A DNA stretch of 64,000 bases from Streptomyces sp. NBC_01497. Its GTDB lineage: Bacteria > Actinomycetota > Actinomycetes > Streptomycetales > Streptomycetaceae. The stretch lies in NCBI RefSeq assembly GCF_036250695.1, contig NZ_CP109427.1:1116001-1180000 (forward strand), read 5' to 3'. Both the position numbers and the translations under genes were made by a program. The notes below the pieces were generated by a model. It was not told the origin of the DNA. It searched no databases and was given only the letters and a program-made list of their open reading frames with translations. This document shows positions 47,800-56,629 of this stretch, piece after piece; the first letter of the stretch is position 1, and each line of letters begins with the position of its first letter.

Positions 47800-48406
47800 A
47801 GCGTTCCGATCTGTCGATCCTCCAGATGCGCGGCCCCGGCCCGCCGTGCACCGTGAGATAGTCAGTCACTGGATGGCACGGCGTCAACACTGGCCGTCAC
47901 GCGGGACGCCCGACTTTGCGAGTCTTTGGGGTGAACCCGGCGGTTCAGGGGCGCGCGAGAGGGCGCACAACGCCCTGACGGGCGTGCGACCGGGGTGCGC
48001 GGTGCGGGGCTCCGCCAACGCGCTCGGCCGCCATTGCTCCCACCTCCCCGGCCTCCCGGTGGCTGCGGCCCGGCGGCTCATGTACGCCGACGACGGCACT
48101 TCCTTCGGATCTCCGACGAGCCTCCCGCCCCACCGGGCCATCGACGGATCGCGGTGCGCGATCCGCCGCACCGAGCCGCCGGGCGTCGCCGACGGCGCTC
48201 TCGACGATCCAGCGTCCTCGTCCGGGCCCGGCACCGCGCAGGCGGCATGCCACCGGAGGGCCGAAGAACTCACCCACAGATGCCTTGCGGTGGTCCGGCG
48301 CGAATCCGGTCATGTGGGGGTGGACCGGCACCGTCACCGACGCCGGGCCAGATCCACCCGCGCGACCGCGCATCAGCACGTCACGCACCGCGGCGAACCC
48401 TTGTGG
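47800..48406. other. 607-base gap without a supported gene
   Basis: Several open frames cross this stretch on both strands, but none has a ribosome site or a recognisable motif, and their products are low-complexity. It may be a decayed gene; I cannot name a parent family. It also contains the promoter of the M14 gene at its left edge. Confidence 0.45.
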
Positions 48407-48856
48407 TCAGAGCGCTGTTTTCGTCGTGCGCCGTGGTTCTCCGGGTGCCAGCAGTGCGGCGAGCCGGTGGGTGTCGGCGAGGTAGCGGTCGTAGGGGAAG
48501 CCGGCCTGCTGGAGGACGGTGCGCAGCTCCTCCTCCAGGGGCCTGCCCTCGGCCAGGAATGCCTTTTGGCCCGCCGGGGTCAGGGTGACCAGGCGCCGGC
48601 GGGCGTGGGCGGGGTCGACGCCGATCGCCACGTACCCCTCCGCCTCCAAGGGGCGCAAGGAGCGGCTGATGGCGGGGTCGGACAGGCCCAGGGCCTGGGC
48701 GAGCTGGTGCTGGGTGGCGGGCTCGATCTCCTCAAGGGTGCCCAGCAGACGCAGTTGGCTGTGGGAGAGGCGCCGGTCCGGGCCGGAGCGGCGCCGGGCC
48801 GCCTCGCCCATCAGCATGACCACGCGGTACAGGAGCTCTGCCAGTCCTTCGTCCAT
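48407..48856 (-). CDS. MarR-family transcriptional regulator
   Basis: Repressor of 149 residues. Seen: the winged-helix core SHSQLRLLGTLEEIEPATQHQLAQALGLSDPAISRSLRPLEAEGYVAIGVDPAHARRRLVTLTPAGQKAF. The wing sequence DPAHARRRLVTLT is standard for the family. The start ATG at 48856 lies 24 bases from an 18-base palindrome, its probable binding site. It diverges from the DUF6790-like membrane protein gene, which it likely controls. Confidence 0.93.
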   Translation of the reverse strand: MDEGLAELLYRVVMLMGEAARRRSGPDRRLSHSQLRLLGTLEEIEPATQHQLAQALGLSDPAISRSLRPLEAEGYVAIGVDPAHARRRLVTLTPAGQKAFLAEGRPLEEELRTVLQQAGFPYDRYLADTHRLAALLAPGEPRRTTKTAL

Positions 48857-48880
48857 GGGTCCACCCTATCGGATACTTGC

Positions 48881-48898
48881 ATGGTTAATATTAACCAT
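48881..48898. promoter_or_regulatory. Perfect 18-bp palindrome, probable MarR operator
   Basis: ATGGTTAATATTAACCAT is self-complementary over all 18 bases and strikingly AT-rich for this genome. It is centred in the 56-base gap between the divergent marR and membrane-protein genes, so one bound dimer would block both promoters. Confidence 0.75.
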
Positions 48899-48912
48899 AC
48901 AACACTCGATGC

Positions 48913-49437
48913 ATGGACACTCTCCCGTACGCGGTCCGGACCACGTTCCCGCTCCTGTTCATGCTGGCGCCCGCTCTCGGAGCACTGCTGACATGCCGCC
49001 GCAGCCCCGACCGGCCCGCGGCTGAGGTCTGGCAGCGCTGGTGGTCCTTCGGCGCCCTCGGCATCGGGAGTCTGTGGATCACGATCTCGTTCCTGGCGCT
49101 CCCTGACGGCATGGCCGACACCATCGGCTTCGCCCACTCGCCGTTCCAGTTCGAGATCGCCTTCGCCAACCTCGGCCTCGCCGTGCTGGGCTTCCGCGCC
49201 GCGTCCGCGCCGCCCCGCGAGCGCCTCACCAGCGGGCTGGCGGCTGCCGCGTTCCTGTGGGGAGCGGTGATCGGCCACGTCCACCAGTGGTTCGCCAACG
49301 GCGACCACGCCGCCGGGAACACGGGCGGCATCCTCGCCAACGACCTCCTCATTCCCGCCGTCATGATCGCCCTTGCCGCCCGGGACCTCCACCGCACCGT
49401 CCCGGGTTGCGGCCGCACCGCCGGTTCGGCCGCCTGA
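48913..49437 (+). CDS. DUF6790-like small membrane protein
   Basis: Integral membrane protein of 174 residues with four predicted helices (FPLLFMLAPALGALLT, WWSFGALGIGSLWITISFLAL, FEIAFANLGLAVLGFRAA, AAFLWGAVIGHVHQWFANGDHAAGN). It matches the pattern of the DUF6790 family as far as I recall; no catalytic role is known. The His/Asp-containing stretch GHVHQWFANGDHA in the last loop could bind metal. Controlled, most likely, by the divergent MarR protein. A perfect hairpin follows the gene. Confidence 0.8.
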   Translation: MDTLPYAVRTTFPLLFMLAPALGALLTCRRSPDRPAAEVWQRWWSFGALGIGSLWITISFLALPDGMADTIGFAHSPFQFEIAFANLGLAVLGFRAASAPPRERLTSGLAAAAFLWGAVIGHVHQWFANGDHAAGNTGGILANDLLIPAVMIALAARDLHRTVPGCGRTAGSAA

Positions 49438-49444
49438 GCGCGTC

Positions 49445-49473
49445 CGCCCTGCCGGGGATCATCCGGCAGGGCG
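49445..49473 (+). terminator. Terminator hairpin after the membrane-protein gene
   Basis: Perfect 11-base stem CGCCCTGCCGG / CCGGCAGGGCG with a 7-base loop, eight bases after the stop codon. Confidence 0.75.
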
Positions 49474-49827
49474 AACCGGCGGCCGTGACCGGCCGCCGTC
49501 CCTCCCGGGACCGGCATGCCGGCCCGCCCGGCGGCGCGCTCCCGCCGCCTGCGGCAGGCCGAGTTCGCAGGGGTGGCTGGTTCCGGAGCCTCGCAGAACC
49601 GCACCTCCTGCCCGACGTGCGGAAACGCGCCGGTCGACCGATTACCACGCTCCGCCCCGGTAGCCCCGGGGATCCCCGGGGCGGGAGCAACCCGTGCCCG
49701 AGTGCGGGGTGTCGGTGACGGGTCATCTGGAAGGCACGGGGAGAGGTGCCCTGCCGGGCGTCGCGAACCGGTGGGCCTTTCCGGCCACGGCACCAGGGCG
49801 TGTATCGCATGTCGGCGGTCGCCCCGG
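49474..49827. other. 354-base gap without a supported gene
   Basis: Convergent gap between the membrane-protein gene and the hydrolase gene. No motif, ribosome site or further strong hairpin was seen; short frames are low-complexity. Confidence 0.5.
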
Positions 49828-50679
49828 TCACGCGGCAATCGCGTCCCCACCGGCCAGGAACGGACGCAACAGCATGAGCAGGGCGTTCGGTCGGTGCAGT
49901 GGAATGATGTGGCCACAGTCCTCGATGACGTGTCCGGTGAGGTCGTCGGCGACGGGGCCCAGTTGGCGTTCCAGTGCGGTGCCGACAGGATGGGCGCCCA
50001 GCGCCAAAGTCGGCACCGTCAGGCGGGCGGTGGTGACGGCCTGCGAGATCTGCAGTGCGCTTTCGGGCAGGGCCCGGTAGTACGAGAACGCGCGGCTCAA
50101 CGCGCGCCTGCCCGTGTACGCGTGGACAAAGGCGTCCCGGATGGCGGCGGGCACTCCGTCGCCGAGCGTGCCGGTGTGCAGGAACCAGTCGATGTAGTCG
50201 GCCTCGTGGCCTTCCAGTACGGTCTCGGCGAGGCCGGGCGCGGCGGTATGGAAGCCGAACCACCACGGCGGCCCGCCGGCAAGGAAGTCCTCGGCGCCCG
50301 GTAGCCCGCCCAGCACGGACTCCATGACGACCAGGCGTCGGACGAGACCGGGGTGGCGCAGGGCGAGGAGGAACGCCGCCGGGGTACCCGCGTCGATACC
50401 CACGACCGCGGCGGAAGACACGCCGAGTTCGGTGAGAAGCGCTGCGGCGTCCTCGGCCAGGGTGCCGGCGTCATACCCGGAGGCGGCCGGGCTGCTCGCG
50501 CCGAATCCGCGCAGGTCCGGCGCGATGACGCGGTAGCGGTCGGACAAGTCGGCCATGATGTCCGTCCACAGCTCCCAGGTATGCGGGAAGCCATGCAGGA
50601 GCAGGACGGCCGGGCCGGATCCGGCGAGGGCGACGTTGAGTTCGACACCGTTGACAGGGACCCGTATCAGTTCGGGCAT
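49828..50679 (-). CDS. Alpha/beta hydrolase (epoxide hydrolase-like)
   Basis: Cytoplasmic hydrolase of 283 residues. Seen: oxyanion motif LLHGFPHTWELW, DLRGFGASS, the nucleophile elbow VVGIDAGTPAAF with Asp in place of Ser, as in epoxide hydrolases and haloalkane dehalogenases, and the catalytic His in IEDCGHIIPLHRP. HGFPHTW fits the epoxide hydrolase group. The ATG at 50679 starts MPELIRVPVNGVEL. Diverges from an HxlR regulator gene, which likely controls it. Confidence 0.9.
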   Translation of the reverse strand: MPELIRVPVNGVELNVALAGSGPAVLLLHGFPHTWELWTDIMADLSDRYRVIAPDLRGFGASSPAASGYDAGTLAEDAAALLTELGVSSAAVVGIDAGTPAAFLLALRHPGLVRRLVVMESVLGGLPGAEDFLAGGPPWWFGFHTAAPGLAETVLEGHEADYIDWFLHTGTLGDGVPAAIRDAFVHAYTGRRALSRAFSYYRALPESALQISQAVTTARLTVPTLALGAHPVGTALERQLGPVADDLTGHVIEDCGHIIPLHRPNALLMLLRPFLAGGDAIAA

Positions 50680-50720
50680 GGAGGGACTCCAGGCGTGGTG
50701 AGGAATGGTGACAAGGTCAC

Positions 50721-50734
50721 GCTAGGGAACTAGC
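50721..50734. promoter_or_regulatory. Short inverted repeat between hydrolase and HxlR genes
   Basis: GCTAGGGAACTAGC: two 5-base arms (GCTAG / CTAGC) around GGAA, in the 101-base divergent gap. CTAG is rare in Streptomyces DNA, so two copies here are noticeable. Possible HxlR site. Confidence 0.45.
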
Positions 50735-50780
50735 CTGGTGCTTCCAAGACGGCACTTTCCCCTCAGGTGGTGAGCCCCGG

Positions 50781-51191
50781 GTGACCACGTCCGTGCCCGG
50801 CGAAGCCGGTCGGCGATCCGGTGAGCGCGGTGATCTGCTGGACCCGCGCTGCCCGACCCGCCAGTTGCTCGACCGTATCGGCACCAAGTGGACGTCGATG
50901 GTGGTCAAGGTGTTGGCCGGGACGGATCCCGGCGAGCTCCGGTTCGCGGAACTTCGGCGTCGCATTCCGGGCATCTCACAGAAGATGCTGTCTGTCACGC
51001 TGCAGAGTCTGGTCCGTGATGGCCTGGTCACGCGCCGGGTGGAACCCACAGTGCCGCCCGCCGTCCACTATCGACTCACCGAACTCGGCCTGTCCCTCGA
51101 AAGGCCGCTGTCCGCCCTGCGGGTCTGGGCCGAGACACACATGCCGGAGATCGACCGCAGCAACCGGCTCGCCGAGGCCCGACAGACGTGA
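50781..51191 (+). CDS. HxlR-family transcriptional regulator
   Basis: Winged-helix regulator of 136 residues from GTG. Seen: the HxlR pattern CPTRQLLDRIGTKWTSMVVKVLAGTDPGELRFAELRRRIPGISQKMLSVTLQSLVRDGLVTRRVEPTVPPAVHYRLTELG. The Cys in DPRCPTRQ occupies the position that senses aldehydes or electrophiles in HxlR-type proteins (family knowledge), which would fit control of a divergent epoxide hydrolase-like gene. Confidence 0.93.
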   Translation: MTTSVPGEAGRRSGERGDLLDPRCPTRQLLDRIGTKWTSMVVKVLAGTDPGELRFAELRRRIPGISQKMLSVTLQSLVRDGLVTRRVEPTVPPAVHYRLTELGLSLERPLSALRVWAETHMPEIDRSNRLAEARQT

Positions 51192-51227
51192 CCGGAAGAT
51201 CGATGGTCACAGCCGCTCGCTGATGGC

Positions 51228-51351
51228 TGCGACGAGGACGGTCCACCTCGTAGCGGACCGTCCGCTTGCCCTCACAAGGCATCGCGAGAGCGCGGTGCCT
51301 TGTGAGGCGGTTGATCCCGCACCCGGCCGCGTGGCGCTCGCGGCAGCCGGC
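51228..51351 (-). pseudogene. C-terminal remnant of an IS5-like transposase
   Basis: Translation of the minus strand gives CRERHAAGCGINRLTRHRALAM, then PCEGKRTVRYEVDR, recognisably like the end of IS5-family transposases (RH..ECGINRLKRHRAVATRYDK..VRYEATV). No start, no upstream catalytic domain and no terminal repeats were found. An 11-base inverted repeat CTCACAAGGCA / TGCCTTGTGAG (51271-51281, 51296-51306) lies inside it. It is a fossil of an old insertion. Confidence 0.5.
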
Positions 51352-51481
51352 CGGGTCGAGTCGAAGCGTGGCGGTCGGCGACACGGGAGCCGAGCCTCCG
51401 GCGGCGCAAGGCTCCTTGGCCGCGGACCGTCGCCAGGCCCCGGTCGTACAGGCCGCGGATGTCAACGCGCCCGTCGTCCTC

Positions 51482-51701
51482 CCGCCACGGCGCCACGGCA
51501 GCGTCGAAGCACGCGAACGCGTCGCCGGAGCCGTCGCCTCCGACGAAGCCGGGCCGCCACGGCGCCACGGCGGCGTCGAAGCACGCGAACGCGTCGCCGG
51601 AGCCGTCGCCTTCCGCCCTCGCCTCCGACGAAGCCGGCTCCATCACGGGCGACAACCTCATCGTCTCCGGCGGCAGGGGCGTCCGCACCCGCCCCGCGTG
51701 A
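51482..51701 (+). pseudogene. C-terminal remnant of a short-chain dehydrogenase with internal duplication
   Basis: The final frame reads ALASDEAGSITGDNLIVSGG, the hallmark C-terminus of SDR enzymes. Upstream, ERVAGAVA appears in another frame, so about four extra bases break the frame. A 57-base segment occurs twice (51482-51538 and 51554-51610, 72 bases apart, one mismatch). The rest of the enzyme is missing. It precedes the L-fuconate dehydratase gene on the same strand. Confidence 0.6.
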
Positions 51702-51934
51702 GCGAGGCCCGTGGGGCGCGCCGAGTCGTGGGGGGCCGAGCCATGATCCGCCGATCCGTGGGGCGCGACGGCGTGGGGCGCCGCCCGGCAGCCGGCCCGG
51801 TGGGCTTGCGGGTCACCCTGTCGGACTCGGCGATCCCCACACGACACACCACACATCCCATGTATCAGTGTGAGTCGGCGTAGAAATACTGAGAAAGGCC
51901 AGGTCATGGCATTTTCGGGGAAAAGCTTCGATGT

Positions 51935-51970
51935 CATACATCCAATCTCTTGCTAGACATTGGATGTATG
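51935..51970. promoter_or_regulatory. 12-bp inverted repeat before the fuconate dehydratase gene
   Basis: CATACATCCAAT (51935-51946) and its exact complement ATTGGATGTATG (51959-51970) are separated by 12 bases, in AT-rich sequence 71 bases before the start codon. The layout suits a GntR- or IclR-type operator. No regulator gene is adjacent. Confidence 0.65.
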
Positions 51971-52041
51971 GCCCTCTACGCTGACACCGGCCGAGGGGGC
52001 CCCACGAACCGCCGCGCCTCCGCCTCGTCTGGAGTGTTGTC

Positions 52042-53409
52042 ATGCCGCCTGCCTCGTCGCCGTCCCTCCCAGCGTCCGCTCGTGTGACGGAACTCGCCGT
52101 GCTGGACATCCGGTTCCCGACCTCCGAGCAGCTGGACGGCTCGGACGCGATGAACCCCGAGCCCGACTACTCGGCTGCCTACGTGGTGCTGCGTACCGAC
52201 GCCGCCGACGGGATCGAGGGCCACGCCCTCGCTTTCACCATCGGCCGCGGCAACGACGTGCAGGCCAAGGCCATCGAGGTACTCGCACCGCAGGTCGTGG
52301 GCCGTTCCGTCGAGGAACTGTGCGCAGACCTCGGAGGTTTCTCCCGCGACCTGGTGCACGATTCGCAACTGCGCTGGCTCGGTCCCGAAAAAGGCGTCAT
52401 GCACATGGCCATCGGCGCGGTGGTGAACGCCGCGTGGGACCTCGCCGCCCGCCGGGCGGGCAAACCGCTGTGGCGACTGCTGGGCGAGATGAGCCCGGAA
52501 CAACTCGTGGACCTGGTCGACTTCCGGTACCTCAGCGATGCTCTGACCAGGGACGAGGCGCTGGAGATCCTGGTGGCCGCGGAGCCGGGCCGCGAGGAGC
52601 GCGTCGCACGGCTGCTGGCAGAGGGCTACCCGGCGTACACCACTACACCCGGCTGGCTCGGGTACTCCGACGAGAAGCTGGCCCGGCTGGCCCGCCAGGC
52701 CGTCGCCGACGGTTTCACGCAGATCAAGCTCAAGGTCGGCGGGTCCGTCGAGGACGACGTACGGCGGATGAGGGTCGCCCGTGAGGCGGTGGGCGACGGG
52801 ATCCGCATCGCCGTCGACGCCAACCAGCGCTGGGACGTCGCCCCCGCCGTGGAGTGGATGCGCCGGCTCGCGCCGTACGCGCCGTACTGGATCGAGGAGC
52901 CGACCTCGCCCGACGACGTGCTGGGCCATGCCGCGGTGCGGCGCGGCGTCGCGCCGATCAAGGTCGCGACCGGCGAGCACATCGCCAACAGGGTCGTCTT
53001 CAAGCAGCTGTTGCAGGCCGGGGCGGTCGACGTGGTGCAGATCGACGCGGCCAGGGTCGGTGGCGTGAACGAGAACATCGCGGTCCTGCTGCTCGCCGCG
53101 AAGTTCGGCGTCCCGGTGTGCCCGCACGCGGGCGGGGTCGGGCTGTGCGAGATGGTCCAGCACCTGTCGATGTTCGACTTCGTGGCCGTCTCCGGCACCA
53201 CACAGGACCGGGTCATCGAGTACGTGGACCATCTGCACGAGCACTTCACCGCCCCGGTTCGCATCGTCGGCGGCAACTACGCGGCGCCCACGGCTCCCGG
53301 CTTCGGCGCGGAGATGCGCGAGGACACACTCAAGGAGTTCCGTTACCCGGACGGCCCGGTCTGGGCCGGCCGCGCGGCGCGGGGCGCACGGCCGACCGAC
53401 GGCGCCTGA
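52042..53409 (+). CDS. L-fuconate dehydratase (enolase superfamily)
   Basis: Dehydrates L-fuconate to 2-keto-3-deoxy-L-fuconate in the non-phosphorylating L-fucose pathway; 455 residues. Seen: [32 protein letters not shown] (the fuconate-specific N-terminus, as in human ENOSF1), the catalytic lysine motif TQIKLKVGG, the metal ligands in [17 protein letters not shown] and ATGEH, the catalytic His in [15 protein letters not shown], and [19 protein letters not shown] lies 7 bases before the ATG. Other fucose-pathway genes are absent around it, but a broken SDR gene precedes it, and a GH95 fucosidase lies 30 kb away. Confidence 0.94.
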   Translation: MPPASSPSLPASARVTELAVLDIRFPTSEQLDGSDAMNPEPDYSAAYVVLRTDAADGIEGHALAFTIGRGNDVQAKAIEVLAPQVVGRSVEELCADLGGFSRDLVHDSQLRWLGPEKGVMHMAIGAVVNAAWDLAARRAGKPLWRLLGEMSPEQLVDLVDFRYLSDALTRDEALEILVAAEPGREERVARLLAEGYPAYTTTPGWLGYSDEKLARLARQAVADGFTQIKLKVGGSVEDDVRRMRVAREAVGDGIRIAVDANQRWDVAPAVEWMRRLAPYAPYWIEEPTSPDDVLGHAAVRRGVAPIKVATGEHIANRVVFKQLLQAGAVDVVQIDAARVGGVNENIAVLLLAAKFGVPVCPHAGGVGLCEMVQHLSMFDFVAVSGTTQDRVIEYVDHLHEHFTAPVRIVGGNYAAPTAPGFGAEMREDTLKEFRYPDGPVWAGRAARGARPTDGA

Positions 53410-53529
53410 GGGACCCCGGTGGGGTGCGCGTGCCCGCCGGCCGCGCGCCTCACCGGACACACCACGTTCCCGCCGGCAACCCGACCGAGCACGGAAGGTG
53501 TGTGGCGGTCTGCTTGACGGGACATCACA

Positions 53530-56454
53530 TCAGCGTGCCGCTTCGCCGGCCGGCTCCGCGCCGTCGCCCGGCAGGTGCTCCGCGAGCAGCTCCGCGAGAT
53601 GGATGCCACGGCGTTGCGCGAGGTGGTCGAGCTGCGTGCGGCAGGAGAAGCCGTCGGCGAGCACCACGGCCGCCTCGCCGGCACGGCGCACCGCGGGCAG
53701 CAGCGCGGTCTCGGCGACGGCCACCGACACCTCGTAATGACCCTTCTCCACACCGAAGTTGCCGGCGAGCCCGCAGCAGCCTCCCACCGCGTCGACGGAC
53801 GCGCCCGCGGCGCGCAGGAGTTCCCCGTCCTTGTCCCAGCCGAGCACGGCGTGCTGGTGGCAGTGCGGCTGCGCCACCCCCCGCACCCCGCTCAGATCGG
53901 GCGGGGACCATCCGGGCGTCGCCGTGAGCAGTTCGGCCAGGGTGCGGGTGGCGGCCGCGGTCGCGGCCGCCCGCGGGTCGTCGGGGAGCAGATCGGTGAG
54001 GTCGCCGCGCAGGACGGCCGTACAGGAGGGTTCGAGGCCGACGACCGGAACACCGGACGCGACGGACGACTCAAGGGCTCGCAGGGTCCGACGCAACTGG
54101 GCCCGCGCCCCGTCGAGTTGGCCGGTGGTGATCCAGGTGAGGCCGCAGCAGACGGGGCCTTCGGGGATCCGGACACGGTATCCGGCGTGCTCCAGGACGC
54201 GGACGGCCGCGCGGCCGACGTGCGGGGTGAAGTGGTCGGTGAAGGTGTCCACCCAGAGGGTGACGGGGGTGCCCGCGGTCTCCGGACGGGCGGCGAACCA
54301 CGAGCGGAAGGTCCGTTCGGCGAGGCGCGGCAGTGGTCGCCGGGCGTCGATGCCGGCGGCACGCCCGGCGAGTGCGGCGAGCGGCGGAAAGCCCATGAGC
54401 GCGTTGACCGGCCGGGGAGCGCGCGCGGCGAGCCGGGCCCAGCGCGGCAGTTGTCCGAGCGCGTAGTGCGCGGCGGGCCGCAGCCGGTGCCGGTAGCGCC
54501 GGTGGAGGACTTCGGCCTTGTACGTCGCCATGTCGACGCCGGCCGGGCAGTCGCTCGCGCAGCCCTTGCAGGCGAGGCACAGGTCGAGGGAGTCCGCGAC
54601 CTCGGCCGATCGCCAGCCGTCCTTCACCAGGGTGCCGTTGACGAGTTCCTGCAGGACACGGGCCCGGCCCCTGGTGGAGTCCTTCTCGTCCCTGGTGGCG
54701 AGGAAGGACGGGCACATCACTCCCCCGCCACCGGTGGTGTCCGCCCGGCAGCGGCCGACCCCGACGCAGCGGTGCACGGCCGTGGTGAAGTCGCCCCCGT
54801 CGTGCGGATAGGCGAAGGCCCCACGCGCCGGCCGGGGCGTGGCGTCAGGCACCCTGAGGTCGGCGTCGAGCGGCCTCGGCCGCACGATCACGCCGGGATT
54901 GAGCAGGTCGTCCGGGTCGAACAGGTGCTTGACGCCCGCGAGGACGGCGAGCGCGTCCGGGCCGTACATCCGGCTCAGCAGTTCACCGCGGGCACGGCCG
55001 TCGCCGTGTTCGCCGGAGACCGATCCGCCGTGCCGGCCCACCAGTTCCGCTGCCTCGGTGACGAACTCGCGCAGCACGGCGGGGCGCCCGGCGAGCGGGA
55101 AGTCGATGCGTACGTGCAGGCAGCCGTCGCCGAAGTGCCCGTACATCAGGCCGTCCAGGTCGTGCCGGCCCATCAGCGCCGCGAGTTCGCGCACGTACCG
55201 GCCGAACCGGTCCGGCGGCACCGCCGAGTCCTCCCAGCCGGGCCAGGCCGGCTCGCCCGCGGGGGTCCGGCCGCCGAGGCCGGCGCCGTCCTCCCTGATG
55301 CTCCACAGCGCGCGGGCGGCGGCGCCCGAGACCACGGCGGAGTCCAGGCAGCCGGACGCCCCGGCGAGGCGCCGGGCTGCGTCCTGCGCCTCGGCCGCGG
55401 TGTCCCCGGCGGTCTCGGCGAAGAGCCATCCGCCGCCGCCCGGGAGGACGTCGGGCACGGCGGCGGCGCCCCGCCGTGCCCGTACGACGTCGACGAGGCG
55501 CGCGTTCATGCCTTCGAGGGCGACGGGGTGATGGGGCAGCAGGGCGGGCACGGCGTCGGCCGCCTCCGCCATGTCGGGATAGCCGAGGACGGCGAGGGCG
55601 GTGTGCCGGGGCGCCTCGACCAGGGCCACGGTGGCCCCGAGGACCACCCCGAGGGTGCCTTCCGTCCCGACGAGGAACTTCGCGAGGTTCCCGCCGTTCT
55701 CCGGCAGCAGGTGCTCCAGGCTGTATCCGGACACCTGGCGGCGGAAGCGGCCGAACTCGGTGCGGATGAGGGCGAGCCGGTCGCGTACGAGCGCGTCGAG
55801 AGACCCCAGCAGGGGGGCCGCCGGGTCCGCGGCGGCGGGCGGCCGGGCGGCGGCGCCCAGGGACCCGGCGCGGGCTGTGAGGCGCAGCCCGGAGCCGGTC
55901 AGCACGTCGAGATCCACGACGTTGTCGGCGGTCCTGCCGTACGCGAGCGCGCGGGAGCCGCAGGCGTTGTTGCCGATGGCCCCGCCGATGGTGGCGCGCG
56001 CGTGCGTGGAGGGGTCGGGGCCGAACCGCAGTCCGTACGGCGCCCCTGCGGCGGTGATGGAGTCGAGCACGGCGCCCGGCTGGACCTCGGCGGTGCGGGC
56101 CTCGGGGTCGAGCGCCAGTACCCGGTCCATGTGCCGCGAGAAATCGAGCACCAGGCCGGTGCCGACGGCATTGCCCGCGATGGAGGTGCCGGCGCCGCGC
56201 GCGGTGAGCGGCACGCCGAGGCTCCGGCACACGTCGAGCGCGGCGGCGACCTCGTCGGTGTGCCGGGGGAAGGCCACGGCGGACGGCACGACGCGGTAGT
56301 TCGACGCGTCCGAGGAGTACTCGGCGCGGCGCCGGACGGCCGGGTCCACCTCGGCGACACCGGCCCGCCGCAACGCGTCGGCGAGTGCCTCGGGGCGGAA
56401 GCCGTGAGCGGGGGGATCGTGGCGGTGGGGATCGCGGTCAGGGTGCGTGGTCAC
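53530..56454 (-). CDS. Fused FAD-linked oxidase / Fe-S oxidoreductase (D-lactate or glycolate dehydrogenase type)
   Basis: Single 974-residue protein combining GlcD- and GlcF-like parts. Seen: PCMH-type FAD-binding domain ([42 protein letters not shown]), FAD-oxidase C-terminal domain ([34 protein letters not shown]), then Fe-S ligands (CVGVGRC ... [21 protein letters not shown]) and two CCG-domain motifs ([20 protein letters not shown]). Membrane-associated quinone-linked oxidation of a 2-hydroxy acid is likely. The start GTG 56454 has GGAGG 6 bases upstream; the longer in-frame start has none. Converges on the fuconate dehydratase gene and diverges from pgm. Confidence 0.93.
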   Translation of the reverse strand: MTTHPDRDPHRHDPPAHGFRPEALADALRRAGVAEVDPAVRRRAEYSSDASNYRVVPSAVAFPRHTDEVAAALDVCRSLGVPLTARGAGTSIAGNAVGTGLVLDFSRHMDRVLALDPEARTAEVQPGAVLDSITAAGAPYGLRFGPDPSTHARATIGGAIGNNACGSRALAYGRTADNVVDLDVLTGSGLRLTARAGSLGAAARPPAAADPAAPLLGSLDALVRDRLALIRTEFGRFRRQVSGYSLEHLLPENGGNLAKFLVGTEGTLGVVLGATVALVEAPRHTALAVLGYPDMAEAADAVPALLPHHPVALEGMNARLVDVVRARRGAAAVPDVLPGGGGWLFAETAGDTAAEAQDAARRLAGASGCLDSAVVSGAAARALWSIREDGAGLGGRTPAGEPAWPGWEDSAVPPDRFGRYVRELAALMGRHDLDGLMYGHFGDGCLHVRIDFPLAGRPAVLREFVTEAAELVGRHGGSVSGEHGDGRARGELLSRMYGPDALAVLAGVKHLFDPDDLLNPGVIVRPRPLDADLRVPDATPRPARGAFAYPHDGGDFTTAVHRCVGVGRCRADTTGGGGVMCPSFLATRDEKDSTRGRARVLQELVNGTLVKDGWRSAEVADSLDLCLACKGCASDCPAGVDMATYKAEVLHRRYRHRLRPAAHYALGQLPRWARLAARAPRPVNALMGFPPLAALAGRAAGIDARRPLPRLAERTFRSWFAARPETAGTPVTLWVDTFTDHFTPHVGRAAVRVLEHAGYRVRIPEGPVCCGLTWITTGQLDGARAQLRRTLRALESSVASGVPVVGLEPSCTAVLRGDLTDLLPDDPRAAATAAATRTLAELLTATPGWSPPDLSGVRGVAQPHCHQHAVLGWDKDGELLRAAGASVDAVGGCCGLAGNFGVEKGHYEVSVAVAETALLPAVRRAGEAAVVLADGFSCRTQLDHLAQRRGIHLAELLAEHLPGDGAEPAGEAAR

Positions 56455-56629
56455 AGGTGTCCTCCGACTCTTTCGTACCCCGGCGGGCACGCGTCAGCCA
56501 CCCGCCCGGGCAGGTCTTCATCACACGGTCCGCCCCGCTCCCGGACAAGAGCATGCCTGGTGGGGGCATGGCTTGAGAGGATGTGGCAAGAGATCGACCG
56601 CGGGACGACCGAGACGGAGGAGTGGGCAG

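Noticed and set aside
47945..48388. Possible 147-codon gene on the minus strand
   Set aside because: No ribosome site or recognisable domain; another frame over the same bases is equally open.
51271..51306. 11-bp inverted repeat as a transposon end or recombination site
   Set aside because: It lies within the IS5-like coding remnant, has no partner copy in the window and no flanking target duplication.
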